From Panopea generosa (lineage: Eukaryota; Mollusca; Bivalvia; Adapedonta; Hiatellidae): a stretch of 64,000 bases of DNA. Position numbers and translations under genes: made by a program. Under the pieces are notes generated by a model, which was not told the origin of the DNA, did no database searches, and saw nothing but the letters and a program-made list of their open reading frames with translations. Of this stretch, positions 11,930 to 26,000 are shown piece by piece. The stretch lies in the NCBI GenBank assembly GCA_029582155.1, contig CM055896.1:6396218-6460217 (forward strand), in the 5' to 3' direction. Position 1 is the first letter of the stretch; every line of letters starts with the position of its first letter.

Positions 11930-12870
11930 ATCTGTTGCCTGTCTGTAGAGGCCATGACAGTTTACATTTAGCTGTTGCCCGTTCTCTGTAGAGGCCATGA
12001 CAGTTTACGTTTGGCTGTTGCCTGTTATTTGTATAGGCCATGATAGTTTACATTTGGCTGTTGCCCGTTCTCTGTAGAGGCCTTGACAGTTTACATTTGG
12101 CTGTTGCCCATTCTCTGTAGAGGCCATGACAGTTTACATTTGGCTGTTGCCCGTTCTCTGTAGAGGCCTTGACAGTTTACATTTGGCTGTTGCCCATTCT
12201 CTGTATAGGCCACGGCAGTTTACGTTTGACTGTTGCCCACTACCCATTCTCTGTAGAGGCCATGACAGTTAACATTTGGCTGTTGCCCATTCTCTGTAGA
12301 GGCCATGACAGTTTACATTTGACTGTTGCCCACTACCCATTCTCTGTAGAGGCCATGACAGTTTACGTTTGGCTGTTGCCCGTTCTCTGTAGAGGCCATG
12401 ACAGTTTATGTTTGGCTGTTGCCCGTTAATTGTAGAGGCCATGACAGTTTATGTATGGCTGTTGCCCATTCTCTGTAGAGGCCATGACAGTTTACATTTG
12501 ACTGTTGCCCGCAACCCATTCTCTGTAGAGGCTATGACAGTTTACGTTTGGCTGTTACCCGTTCTCTGTAGAGGATATGACAGTTTATGTTTGGCTGTTG
12601 CCTGTTCTCTTTAGAGACCATGACAGTTTACGTTTGGCTGTTGCCCGTTGTCTGTGGTGCCAGTTTCATTTGGCTGTTGCCCATTCTCTGTGGTGACAGT
12701 TTACGTTTGGCTGTTGCCCGTTCTCTGTGGAGTCCATGACAGTTTACGTTTGGCTGTTGCCCATTCTCTGTGGAGGCCATGAAAGTTTACGTTTAGCTGT
12801 TGCCCATTCTCTTGGGAAGCCGTGACAGTTTACGTTTGACTGTTGCCTGTTCTCTGTAGAGGCCATGACA
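11930..12870 (+). repeat. 43-bp minisatellite, about 21 units
   Basis: Unit GAGGCCATGACAGTTTACGT then TTGGCTGTTGCCCGTTCTCTGTA. Some units carry a 10-bp insertion (CACTACCCAT). The repetitive frames here are translations of the satellite. Confidence 0.95.
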
Positions 12871-12971
12871 TTAAAATGAGTTTACATTTTCTGTATGACC
12901 ATGACTGTGTGTGACCTTGGTAATAAATGTTCTCCTTAGGACCTTGACTGTTGGTTTTTCTCTGTTTGACT

Positions 12972-13195
12972 AGGATGGCAGAGTGGTCTACATAGGCACC
13001 CTTTCAAGATCACTTACCGCTCATTGCTTAGGATGTAGGTTCGAGTCCAACTCGCTCCAAAATCTTTATGTGAGAAAGTTGTCAGTTACTTGTAGAAGAT
13101 CAGATTCATTCTGAGGTCATCCTCCACCAATAAAACTGGATATGCCATATATAACCTGGAATGTGTTGAAAATGGCGTTAAAACCCATTTTAAAA
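12972..13195 (+). mobile_element. SINE-C copy
   Basis: ATGGCAGAGTGGTCTA head, GGTTCGAGTCCAACTCGCTC box B, then ACCAATAAAACTGGATATGC. Directly follows the 43-bp array. Confidence 0.8.
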
Positions 13196-13199
13196 AACA

Positions 13200-13922
13200 T
13201 GACCATGACTATATTGTAATTCATCCATGACCTAAATGCTTATAAACTTCTAGATTCAGTTTAACTGTTCTCTGGTCCATCTTTGAACATTAGATATAGT
13301 TAAAGCCCCATTATTTGTATCGGGCAACAAGTTATCCTTTATTCCTTTATAGCCATATCGATTTATCAATTAAACAACTAATTAACTTTGACCTTTGACC
13401 CATTTGTTTGTCCTTAATTGATTGACAAAGGTATCATTCTATACCTTGAATATCAACAGTGATTTGATCTCCTGTATTGTCAACTTTTAAACTGTTTAGG
13501 ATTTGAAAATACCACAGATAACATGTGAACAATGTAACATCAATTTATTATACATAAAAATACTTCAGTTTAAGTCACAACAATATAGACTGTTCAGTAT
13601 AAGTTATTGTTAGCAACAGGTTCATACTTTCAATATTTAATTTCTTCACGCCGCCATCGTGGTTTCTTCTTCAATAATCTTACTTTAATGTTTACTGGAA
13701 TTAAATGTGTTTTGATTACATCCTGACATAGGAAGTCCAACAAGTTTAAAGAAAAAGCTTTATGCCTGTTCCAGTGAAGAATTCTTGTGGCATTTAGAAG
13801 ACTGTACGTCACAGATACTGCTATAGACAAGTTGTCAATAAATCTCCTTACATTGGGGAATTACAGTTGTTGCCACTCCGCAATCATTCTCCTTCGGAAT
13901 AATAATTTAATTCCTCAAAGTA
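13200..13922 (+). promoter_or_regulatory. upstream region of ATP8A, probable 5' UTR and promoter
   Basis: Non-repetitive stretch between the last SINE and the start codon. By position it should hold the promoter and 5' UTR. No TATA box, initiator or CpG cluster can be pointed to with confidence. The frames at 13630-13830 (-) and 13787-13969 (+) lack any family resemblance. Confidence 0.35.
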
Positions 13923-13998
13923 ATGGAAAAAGATGCAAAAGAGCTGGAATCATTTATAAGTGCACATGACGGGCTGTCGCTGGATGATACAGATGGGG
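13923..13998 (+). CDS. ATP8A: ATP8A exon 1: start codon and N-terminal tail
   Basis: Codes residues 1-25 (begins [11 protein letters not shown]) plus one base of codon 26; donor GG|GTGAGT. The ATG has G at -3 and G at +4, and an in-frame TAA lies at 13908-13910, so no longer N-terminus is possible within this exon. The acidic, poorly conserved tail is usual for the family. The 5' UTR and promoter must lie upstream, but neither TATA box nor transcription start is evident. That this is the only first exon is inferred. Confidence 0.75.
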
Positions 13999-14031
13999 GT
14001 GAGTAATTTATACATGTAGCTTATGATGTCA

Positions 14032-14099
<68 letters not shown>

Positions 14100-17000
14100 T
14101 GAATAATGAATAATCTTCATATAAAGGGTTTCTTCTGCTTTAAGTCTTCAGAATCTCAGTACCAGTGGGGTGGGAGACAGCAGAAGGAAGGGAGAGAAAG
14201 GTAATTGGATAGAGAGAAGAAGAGAGGGAGAGGGGTGAACTGCACTGACAATTGAATGTAAATTGATAATGATATTAAGAGAGAGAGCTCGTTGATATAT
14301 TGACATATTTGAGAAATTAGAATGAACCAGTTAAACTTCAGCTAAGGTTGTAGACAACACAAAGTGATATTGAGTCATACTGATTTCTAGAACAGTAAAA
14401 GAATTATGTTTTCACTGTGCTGTATTGAGTTATACTCTCAGACAAAAACATGTCAGGTATATGAATCTACATAGGGTGTTTTGTAGAATAATGTTGCATG
14501 TTTAACTAAACTCATGACCCCAGGATTGTTAGTTAGACATGTTACCAACTGAGCTGTCCTGTTGAATATTCATAAGTACAATTGGAAATTTACGCTAAAT
14601 GTGTTTGCTTTAATTACAGCATATAATTGTTCATTTTACGCAAGATCAATAACATCAGACAGTATCCAGTCATCGCATCAGAGAATGTTAGCTAATTTAA
14701 ATGTCATGTCTTTATTCTACAAAACACCCTAATCACAGCAGTAGTTTAGCGGTAAAGCATTTGCATCGTATGTAGAAGGTTGTGGGGTCGATCCCCAGGC
14801 AGGATATCCTAAGGAGTTGAAAAATGGTACTAGAAACTTCCTTAATTGACGCTCAGCATTTAGGGGATAGTTCTAGGTATGGCCGGCCCAGTGTCAGTAT
14901 AATGTGACCAAGTGGGGTTTCATATCATATGTCTGCAGCATGATACTCCAGTGTGGCAGCACTTAGAATTAATACTACCCCAAGTAGACACCGTTGCGAT
15001 ATGACTGAAAAATTGTTGAAAGCACCGCTAGACGCCACACAATGACAACAGCAATTATGCAACTCTCAAGACAGAAATTAATATAGACTAATATTTGCTA
15101 TTGATTGTATTCTAGTCCAGCCTTAATGATCACATCTATATTTGGCTGTAAACATCTTTATTACTGGTCTCATGTTGGGCGAATTAATCAGAATTGTGGT
15201 CGGGGCCGGATTATAGCTATCCAAGTGGATTGATGAGACCTATTCCATTTGCACTTTCGCCTTCTGGCTAAAATTGACCATGAATGATTTCTGGATTGCA
15301 TTCACGCTCTTGCCATCCGGCTGAAACAATTAATTTGACCATGAGTGATCACCTGATTTTAAAATGTTCGTCTGGTTCTGATTTTGAGGTTTTCCTTCTT
15401 AAAACTGGTTATAAGTAAATTGAACCTGTTCAGAAAGTCAGATTTTTTACTAGAAAAGAAAAAAAATTGAACCATGTCTTGTATATTTTTTTTCCCCCAA
15501 ATAAAAAAAATTGAAACATGTCTTGTATTATTTTTTTTCACCCAAGTAAAGTAAATGAATCGTGTCATATATATATATATATATATATACGAGGTAGCAA
15601 AAGCAAATAGAGATGCGCTGTAAAATGGGTATACTGCAGTTTTCAGCTGCGTCTGTACCTACCGTGGTACTTTTATGGAGTACTGTTTTTTTAGGCAATT
15701 TCCATAATCAGGAGTTTCCGGTACTTTTTGACCGCGGTGTGGTCTAGTAGTAGAGCGTCCGCCTCACATGCGGAAGGTTATGGGTTCGATCCCCGGCCAG
15801 GTCATACCAAAGACTTTAAAAATGATACTAGAAGCTCCCTCGCTTGACGCTCAGCATTAAGAGGAGAGTTCTAGGTCTGGTCAGCCCGGTGTCAGTATAA
15901 TGTGAGTGGGTGGGGTATCATACCATGTGTCTGCGGCATGATACTCCAGTATGACAGGGCTCAGAATACTGTCTCAAGTAGATACCGTCACGATATGACT
16001 GAAAAATTGTTGAAAGCGACGCTAAACACCATACAACCAACCAACAACCGGTACCTTATTTCTTGTGATACCTAACTCTAAAAGCTGCATACCTTCCGAG
16101 AACATCTGGTCAAGACATTGTAGTTATCAAAATTGGCACGAAAAAACAGACAAATGGATCATTGTTTGCCATGTTTTTATGTTTGTTTAAATTAGAACCA
16201 GTCAATCCATTGTTTTTTTCCACCAGGAAATTGCGGAAAATAGGCTTGTTCTCCAAATAGAAATCTCGCTAAACAGTACATGTTATGTACCTATGTTATT
16301 GATTAGGTCTCTAAAATAATCAAAGCATAGATGGATAACATTGCCGTTAGTGGTTCGTAAGGCAGACAAAAGTGTTACATATAAGCAAGTAATCAGATTA
16401 TATTGTGTTTTAGACACAAGTCTAGAGCGACTTTAACTGCATGTATGACATTATATGTGATAGTCTGAAAGCAGTAATCATTCGTTATCTAAATTTAAAT
16501 ATTGAAGCAATAATTACTAGTGTTGTTTTTTTACTTAAGAAAAGGTTCTTAAATCAGACCATGACAGAGAGCCAACAAAGTAAAGGAGTTTTTGATGTGT
16601 TCGGTTTATGGTTTGTCTACACGCAAGTACAAATATTCTAAAGAGTCAGTACGCGAACTGTAAACCACTTTATCCGAGGCTAGTAATGGTCAACATTCAA
16701 GGAGTTCACAAATGCACAAGGATCCATCTCTTTTACGGATACCAGTAAATTGTTTTTTTTACATATATATAATGATTCCAGTGGATTGACACTAAGTCTT
16801 AAATTATGACAGATTTGTTCTTGTTGATTGGATTTACACCCTCGGCAGATTTGTACATTTAGATAGGACTACAGTGGACTTATTCATGCTGGTTTCTGTT
16901 CCAGAGGATTTTGTTGACAGATTTATTTATGCTGATTTTGAGTCCTGAGGATTTTCAGACAGATTTACTTATGCTGATTTTGATTGAATTTGATTTTCAC

Positions 17001-20000
17001 ATAAAGAAAGTTTGTGTATGTTGATTTATTTGGAGTGTATGCACACTACATAATTTATTCATATTTCTTTGATTGTAATGGATTTACATTTTTGATAGAT
17101 TTATTCATGCTGTTTTTATTCTGAAGGATCTATAATCTTGACATAATTGTTCATGCTGTTTTGATTCTGAAGGATTTACAACTTTGACATATTTTAATTT
17201 AATTCATGCTGTTTTGATTCTGAAGGATTTACAGCTTTAACAATATTTATTCATGCTGTTTATGATTCGGAAGAATTTATACCTGTGACATATTAATTCA
17301 TGCTGCGTTATTCTGAAGAATTTACTGGTTTGACAGATTTATTTCTGCTGATTTCAGCTTTGACAGATTTTTATTTCAATCTGAATATACTAATTATCTC
17401 CACATTTCACAACCGTACATTTTCCCAAAAATTCTAAAGTAATCATCTATAGGAAAACCCTGTGTAGATGACGTGATTCTAGAGAATTCAGCACTTTCAG
17501 TTTCATGACAATGTGCAAGTCATTTGTAGTTTATGTAAACGCCACGGATCTAACTATAATGATGCTATGGGAGAGCCTTATGTAGTTTATTCTATTCCAG
17601 TTGATCGAGGTATGTTTTCAGAAATTTTTTATTGATAATAATTATTATTTTCGTTTAAATTTTTTATACACCAGCAAACAAACACCCACATCACATTGAC
17701 TGTCAAGGTGATGTAGGGGGGGTATTTTAATCACCTTCAATGAAAGGTCTAGATATTATTTTATTTAAAATTTGTATACACCAGCAAACAAACACCCACA
17801 TCACACTGACTGTCAAGGTGATGTAGGGGGGGTATTTTAATCACCTTCAATGAAAGGTCTAGATATTATTTTATTTAAAATTTGTATACACCAGCAAACA
17901 AACACCCACATCACACTGACTGTCAAGGTGATGTAGGGGGGGGGGGGGGGGGGGGGGGGTTATTTTAATCACCTTCAATGAAAGGTCTAGATATTATTTT
18001 ATTTAAAATTTGTATACACCAGCAAACAAACACCCACATCACACTGACTGTCAAGGTGATGTAGGGGGGGTGTATTTTAATCACCTTCAATGAAAGGTCT
18101 AGATATTAAATTGTTTAAAATTTGTATACACCAGCAAACAAACACCCACATCACACTGACTGTCAAGGTGATGTAGGGGGGGTGTATTTTAATCACCTTC
18201 AATGAAAGGTCTAGATATTAAATTGTTTAAAATTTGTATACACCAGCAAACAAACACCCACATCACACTGACTGTCAAGGTGATGTAGGGGGGGGGGGGG
18301 TTATTTTAATCACCTTCAATGAAAGGTCTAGATATTATTTTATTTAAAATTTGTATACACCAGCAAACAAACACCCACATCACACTGACTGTCAAGGTGA
18401 TGTAGCGGCGGTACTAAAATCACCTTCAATAAAAGGTCTAGTTAAAGCATAATTATGATCATTTAGATACTTACGAAATTCAAAACTTGATGGTTAAAAG
18501 TTTACTACAACTTTTGACCTTTGAGCTTTATGAATAAATTCTCAGTATACTTAGAAAATTTGGCAATTAACCTTTTACTTCATATAGACGCCTTTGAACA
18601 CCTCTAATATAGGCGCCTTTGGACACCTCTGATATAGAAGGCTTTTGAATTATTTGGTGAATTATGTTTATATTAACTGACAGAGTGGAAAAACAGTGCA
18701 GGAAGTGTTCAGATTGCTCGTTATGAGCAATCTGAACTCTTCCTGCACTGTTTTCAAAGGCCTTCTGTGATTGGTGCGGGAAAACGCGTATCTATGGAGT
18801 AAAGGGTTAAAAGACTAATGGCAAACTGTTTTCATGGTTAGTACTTCAGTTAGTACTGGTGATCAAATGCACCATTCTTTTAAGGTCACTGTGACTGAGT
18901 GCGTTGAGAAAAGAGCCATTATTGGGACAGGATTTATGAACACAAGCATGATTTCCTCTGCTTTTAACATATTTTAACTTTTTTTCTGTCGATCACTTGA
19001 AAATAGTATGTCAGTAGTGCATGGTCAAATGGTAGAGCATCAGCCCCATGATCAGAGGGTCATAGGTTAGAGCCTCTGCTATGTATGGTGTCCTTGAGCA
19101 AGGCACTTTTTCCATTTTCTTAGAACTGGTTCTACCAAGGAATACTTTTAGTGATATTTATTTTACTCCGGTTGTGAAACAAGTTTAAACTAGATAATGA
19201 ATTAAACAGAATTATTTTTCTTGATTTATAATATCATTCCCTTACGAAGACAAAATGTACAAGATAGGAAAGACTACTGCATAATGCTTGTCACATGTTC
19301 ATCCACCACGCATCCATCGGTATTACAAGTCTAATTCATTTTAATGATTTTTTCTTCCATATTAGATTGAGTCATTTATCTATAAATAGTAATAGTGGGA
19401 TTCCCTTTGATTTTATCGGCTTCTTAAATCCCCCAGGTGATAGAAATTCCAATATGATACATCAAGCAAAGCAACACACACCTTTGTTATTGTATTGGTT
19501 CTGCCATTGATTTCTTGTTCGTGATCATGTTTGCCTGAATGAACGAATATTGTTTTACAGCTCTCTGCCAACTGAAGAAGGTCATGATGTGAATTATATG
19601 ACTTGGCCACAATTTATTCCACGATTATTCAATATTATCAACCAATATAGTTTTATCATACTGATACGCTGCAAGGCAAAAGTAAAGAAATAATTGAAGC
19701 CATGTTTGATTGAAATAGATCCAATATTAACGAGTGTGAGTTTATTGTACCGTATTTCCCAGTATGGACACTCCCCGCTCTAATAAACGCTTCTCTTCCC
19801 CAGCCCCTACCCCCCCCCCCCCCCCCCACCTTAAATTTAAATATTTAAATTGAAAATTTAAGTTTAGTCAGTAAAATGAAACCTTATTGTATAAATGTCT
19901 GTTATCAAACACAATATTGTTTGTATACATTATTTGGTGATGATTGATGTACAATCATCGTGATGCTGAGAATCTACAGGCTTTCTCGGAATCCTTGGAG

Positions 20001-23000
20001 ATATTTGTAAAAGAGAACTACAGCATAAATTCTGAAAGTAGCCCTGTAAGGTTATTATTAATATTTCTCTTAGGCCAAAAAAACAAAACCAGACATAATA
20101 AATCTGTTTTTCTGATGAAAAACTAAAAGAAGATGAGTGAACTATTTTCAGCTACAATATATCTAACAGACATTGTGTATTCTGCATGTTGTACTGGATG
20201 GGGAATATGAGACTTTCTTGATTTTCATTCTATATTGGTCTCTCATTTCTCAAATAAATTTGCAACCGAATTTGTTCAAATCTCTTTAGCCGGGCCTGGT
20301 TTGCTCAGTCAGCATCATGTCTGAATATCAATCCAGGGGCTGTGAGTCCCACCAGTCTTCGTGGTGATTTGTATACAACATTGTGTTTCATTGTCATTTG
20401 TCTCCCATCGCTGATTCAAGTGGGAAAAATTATCAGTTTCTAAAGAAGATAGGTGTGCTCAAGTATGCAAGCTTCCAAGGTCATAAGAAGAAGAGGTTAG
20501 GTTAGTTAAATGTTTGTTAGCCTTTGATGGCTGAAAAAATGATGCATGTAAATATTCAAGCAAAGATCTCCAATTTGACATGAGGTATTGAGAAAATCTT
20601 TTACAGGCTTGGGAGTGTAAATGTAAATAATTTTGTTGGAGCAGAAAATATTTAAGTAGCAGTGTGAACTCGGGTGGAAAAATATCATGATCCAGATTTT
20701 GAAGGCAGTATCTTTTGTGTACATGTATGATCAATATAGCGCATATTTTCAGCTTATCAGTTCCCTTTCTTATTTCAGAGTACCAGCAAATGCAAAATGT
20801 TGTCGGGTCAGAAACCACAGAAGAAGTTCAACCCCAGAATGAACGAGTCATACACATTAATTCACAGCAACCAGTTAAATATTGCTCAAACAAAATATGG
20901 TGAGTTTGAACTATGCTTTGTATGACAAGTTAGTAGATCTCTGCTTTGTATAAGATCAAAACAAAGCTCTCTTATCAAAAGGATTTGGTATATGGTGTAC
21001 ATGACTGATGACAGTAGAGCTGTTTGTTTAATCTATTCTCACACTCATTTGAGTGACTGGACCATGGTCATTAAAAGCTTCATGTGACTGATTGACAGTT
21101 AGAACTTTGATGTTTCAGCTGGTACACCGGGTTTCCAGTGACTTATCTTTAACAGTAGAGATGTCAGACTGGGCGTTGGGACATTGGAACATTAAAACCA
21201 AAAGGGTTAGAATATGCAAAAAGAAAGCTTTTTTTTTTTTAATATTGATTGTTTAAAGATGCATGACCGATAAGATATCCTTTTTAATGCAATAAAATGT
21301 AATGTAGAATATAAAATTTGACTTTCTGGATCGTATCAAGCGTAAAATACCGTTGTGTATTGCAAAATATATGTATTTAAATTCAGCCGATATTTGAATT
21401 AGACCTGACCTGCAGGCATCAACAATTAAAAATGCAATTTACTGTATTGACAGAAGTCAGTGATGCAACTTATTTGCATATTAGAATTACTGATTAGTAA
21501 ATATATATTTAAAAAATGATTTTTCATGTGTAAGGTATCTGCTGTTGTAAATCCATGGAATGCAATGAAAATTCATGAAAACGTTGTCATTCATTATTTA
21601 TTTCTTTTTAAAATATACATGTATCCTCAGTTACTGGTTACATCACTTTAAGAAAAGCTGCAAATATTTGAAACGTAAATACCCTTTCATAATGCTTTAA
21701 TATCGAAGATGGCCACCACTGCTAAATTTATACCCGAAACAAAGCAAAATGTGCCAGACCTTTAGACATTCTTAAATAATGTATTTGCACGTGACAGTAT
21801 GCTTCCTATCCAGTAAACATTTTCTTCACTCTCTTTATTTTGGAGTAAAATTATTCTCATTGGTTGATACAGCTATACGTGGTTATCGTTTCTAACATTA
21901 ATAAGGGATAGAACATTTTATTTGGTCGTTTTTGTTGATTTCTACTTGGTATACAAAATGTTGTTTTGTTTACAGTTTAGTTGTGTTTACTTTGAATGTT
22001 TATGTATTTCAGTACGGCAAAGTATAGTGTCATCTCATTTCTTCCCAAGTTCCTGTTTGAGCAGTTCCGTAGATACGCAAACATCTTCTTTCTTTTCATC
22101 GCATTACTACAGGTAAGTTATCACAGCTTTTGTTTACTCTCACATTTTGTGTATGGTATTTTGGCGAGCAGGAGCTGGTTAATGATTTTGACTGCTGGAC
22201 AGCATCAGCAGGTGTAGAGTATTTTGTGCACCATAGACAGGCATATCACATAGGAGGCTTGAAACCCTGTCGTGATCTTGAAACTTTGGCATGCAACTTT
22301 GTATGCCTTGTACTGTGTCCACATAATAAATTATTTGGACTGTGATCCTGCTGTTTCAAAACCACCGTTGAAGGGGTGAGTTTGAACCAAGCTATGTTCA
22401 GTCAGAGACCATGTGAGAACATTCTGAGAAACAGTGGCTCTGCTGACATTTATTCTGAGGTCTCCTTTCAGCAATGAAACTGGATGCCATTTAAACCTGT
22501 TATGTGTTGAAGTTGGAGTGGTGCCCATTTAGTGGTTAGAGGGGTGACTCAATGTGGATGACTGCATGGAAGAATTTTATTTTATACACATCGATCTGTT
22601 CACCAAAAAGCCTAGAACTAAGTTCAAAGGTGAATAAATGCTGTACAAGGATGATGTGATATATGTGTATGACTTCGGTTAGAAAATATAAACTTACTAG
22701 GTATGACTTTAAATTGGATAAAAACAATTTTTTGAACAATTATAAACAAGTCGGGTACAAGTTTCATTGATCATCAATGTCATAATCTTTATATAACCTA
22801 CATGTATTATGTGATGGAAATGGCGTTGAATTGATACCAATTTATCTAAGCTGGATCGCGAAGAAAGTTCAAAGCTTATATGAACGGGTTCTATTGCACA
22901 TTGATGGAGAAAAATTAATTCATGCATCCTGTCAGACGTAAAAAAAGAGAGACATAGGGACTTTCATCGTTAATTTTATTGCACTTGATCTGCTAATTAA

Positions 23001-26000
23001 ACAAAAAAAATATTTGAGTGAGGTTTATTTCACTGCAATGGCTTATTTTGCAGCAGTGAGCCATATTTATTAAGACATAAATACCATATTTACACGCTGT
23101 CTAACTGTATATTATGTTTTATTCATGAATGGTTTAATTTTGCAGCGTCAGTGTTCCGTCTTGTGAATATAAATCAGGATAAAAAAAGAGTCCTCGGTGC
23201 TGAATCCATTTAACGCTCCCATTAACGACTGGACCGCGATAGAGTGTGATGTTTTTCTGAGTCTATTTGCCAATATTTCTTTATTTGCATTTTCTGATTT
23301 TGATGCAGCAGCGGCGAAACAGTAAAGTGCAGTTTATTTCTAGAAACACAGGGAAATGTCTCATTTGAAGTTTTGGTCATTATTTATAAAATTCTGTTTA
23401 GATTTGTTTGTGTAATTTGGAATAAATGATTCATTCGAGTAAGGGTTTCAAGTTAAAGGAGCTACGGTTCTAGGAAATTTTCTTTTTCATGTCTATTTTA
23501 GGAATTATTTTAATCATTTTGAGATCTAGAACTTTGTTCAGTCATATAAAATAAGCCTGGGTCCATTACAGGGGATTAGATATACATGAAGGAACAGCAG
23601 GGCTACGAAAAAGGATGAAATGTTGAAATTTTAAAAATCTTCTAAGAACTGATATGTCAGATTTGTTCATATTTGACTTAATTATCCTTGTAAATAAGGA
23701 TATTAAATTTATCCAAATAACGGCCCAACAGAGTTTTCATTTAACTGTTTACAACAACTTATGTAAGGAGACCTTTCAATTTCTTCTGCTTTAAATATAA
23801 ATGGTAGAACTAAGATATGTTATAAAAAGTCAAACCTCTGTAAGCTGACACCTGTTAAGCAGCCACTTGTCTTAAGCAGCCACATTGGCTATTTCCCTTT
23901 TCTATGCTTTCAGAGCAAATTAACCTGTATTTAGCAACAGTCTTAAACGTCACTTTTGCTCCTTCCCTTCACTGGCTGCTTAAGACAGGTTTGACTATAT
24001 ATGCGAATGATCCTGTTCCAAATTCACTTCTTCTTTGAAAATAAATGACAAATGAGAAGCAGGTGAGCGTCATAGGCCCTTTTGGGCCACTTGTTCTCAT
24101 AAAAGATTCTGTTTAAACACATATTATTTTCAAAAGCACATAGTGGTGACATCATTAAATGTAAAATCATATCAAACTAATTAAAGCCTTCATTCAGCAC
24201 AGGACTGAGATATTTAAAATTTATGTATACTGCTCAATGGAGTGTCCATTCTAGATTTTCAACTTTCTAAGTGGATACAAGATGGCCACTGCTACTAAAA
24301 ATAGACACAAATTGAGAAAATTGCATACACTCTCTTCTCTTTAATAACTCTACGTGCTACAATTTTCAAAATGATGCTGTTTAGGTGAACAAAAAAAAAT
24401 TGATACGGTTAAAAAAGAAAAAAAAATGAGGAGAAAAAAGTCACAATATATGTGCATTAATTTACACAAGCCTTATTATTATACCATCATCCTAGGGATA
24501 AAAGAGACATTTATTGTGGTAGCTTCAGAGAATCTCTGGCCTGAATTACCAGTATTAATGTGCGTTAATGGTCCATTGAAATGTCAAGGGTGCTTGAAAT
24601 CAATCCGACTCGAATAGAAATATAGAAATAAGACAAACATTGCATTATATTGTCTGGTTTACTGGTAACTACAGAGAAACAGTACAATGTATATAGACTG
24701 GGTTTTATTGTGCAATGACATATTGGTAATAATATCTGATAAAAGCGTTACACGTACTTTGAAGTACCAAACGCAACCAAAACAAGAAAATAGCAGAGAA
24801 ATAGCAGTTTTATTCAGTCTGTTTATGAGGGTTAATAAAACATGCAACCATCTCAAAATCACTTACCTCTAACCGCTAAGGTTGTAGGTTCCAGTCCCGC
24901 TTGCTCCAAAAACTTTTATGTGAGAAGGTTTGCCAGTTGCTTGTGGAAGGACGGACAGTGGTTTTACTCAGATATATTCTAAGGTCTTCCTCCATCATTA
25001 AACTGGATATAGTTGCAGGAATATATAAACTTGTTAACAGAATGATTCACTCTTTTTTTTTTTTTTTTTTGTAAACCCCATAAGGATTTTAAGGTTCTCC
25101 GTGGCCTAGCTGTCTAAAGCGCTGTCTCAAGATTACTTTCCTCTCACCACTAAGGTCATAGGTTTGAGTCCCGCTCGCTCCAAAAACTTTTATGTGAAAA
25201 AGTTTACCAGTCACTTGCGGAAGGACGGTGGTTCTACTCAGATTCATTCTGAGGTCTTCCTCCACCAATAAAACTGGAAAGGCCATTATATAACCTGAAA
25301 TGTGTTGAAAATAACATTAAACCCCATACAACAACAACATATAAAGAATTTTATCTTAGGGTAAGTGAGTTGATGAGATTCCAAGTCACACTTTCAGGAG
25401 CTTGACATGGTCAACTTAAAAGCACAGATTTAGAAATTTTTACATGGGCGGGGTCTGAGGTCCTCTCCCATATTTTTTTTCAAAATGTAAATGGCCAATG
25501 GTGCATTCTCAGCGGGGTTTTTTTCTGTGTAAAACATATCAATCACATGAATTTTTTTTTTTTTTTTTTCTGGAGAAAATGTGTAAACTCGGGTCTGCAG
25601 TGCCTAGCTACATGTAGCTTCGCCGGTGACTTGTGGTAACTGTTTTGATAGGAACTCTGGCAGTGCCTCATTTCTGATAAAAACAGGGAACCACAGTTTG
25701 GACTTTTCCTTATCTCCACCCACGAAAGATTCTTATACTTATTGTGCTGTGATATTGACTAGTATTGATAAATTCTAACCTTGCATGTATGGTTCTTGGC
25801 TGAAATATGTAGACTGGTTTACAAACCTGATGTAATATTTTACTTCGACTGGTTTTTATTGTGCATTGACATACAAATAATAAATAACAAAGTTGAATGC
25901 CAGCTTCCTTGTTGTAGAAGTAGAAAATTGCCTATTTAGAGTCCTGATACGACAATAGTTTCCATGTCTTTTATGAATTATCTTCAATTATTCATCGTGT

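Noticed and set aside
12169..12614. Plus-strand repetitive frames (86 and 68 codons) that look like a repeat protein
   Set aside because: Direct translation of the 43-bp minisatellite. A 43-bp unit shifts frame each time, so no periodic protein is preserved.
13787..13969. 60-codon frame overlapping exon 1 as an alternative start
   Set aside because: It is in a different frame from the ATP8A reading frame and shows no resemblance to the family.
20459..20818. 119-codon minus frame opposite exon 2
   Set aside because: Overlaps SINE-B and the upstream part of exon 2 on the other strand; exon 2 has clear splice sites and ATP8A homology.
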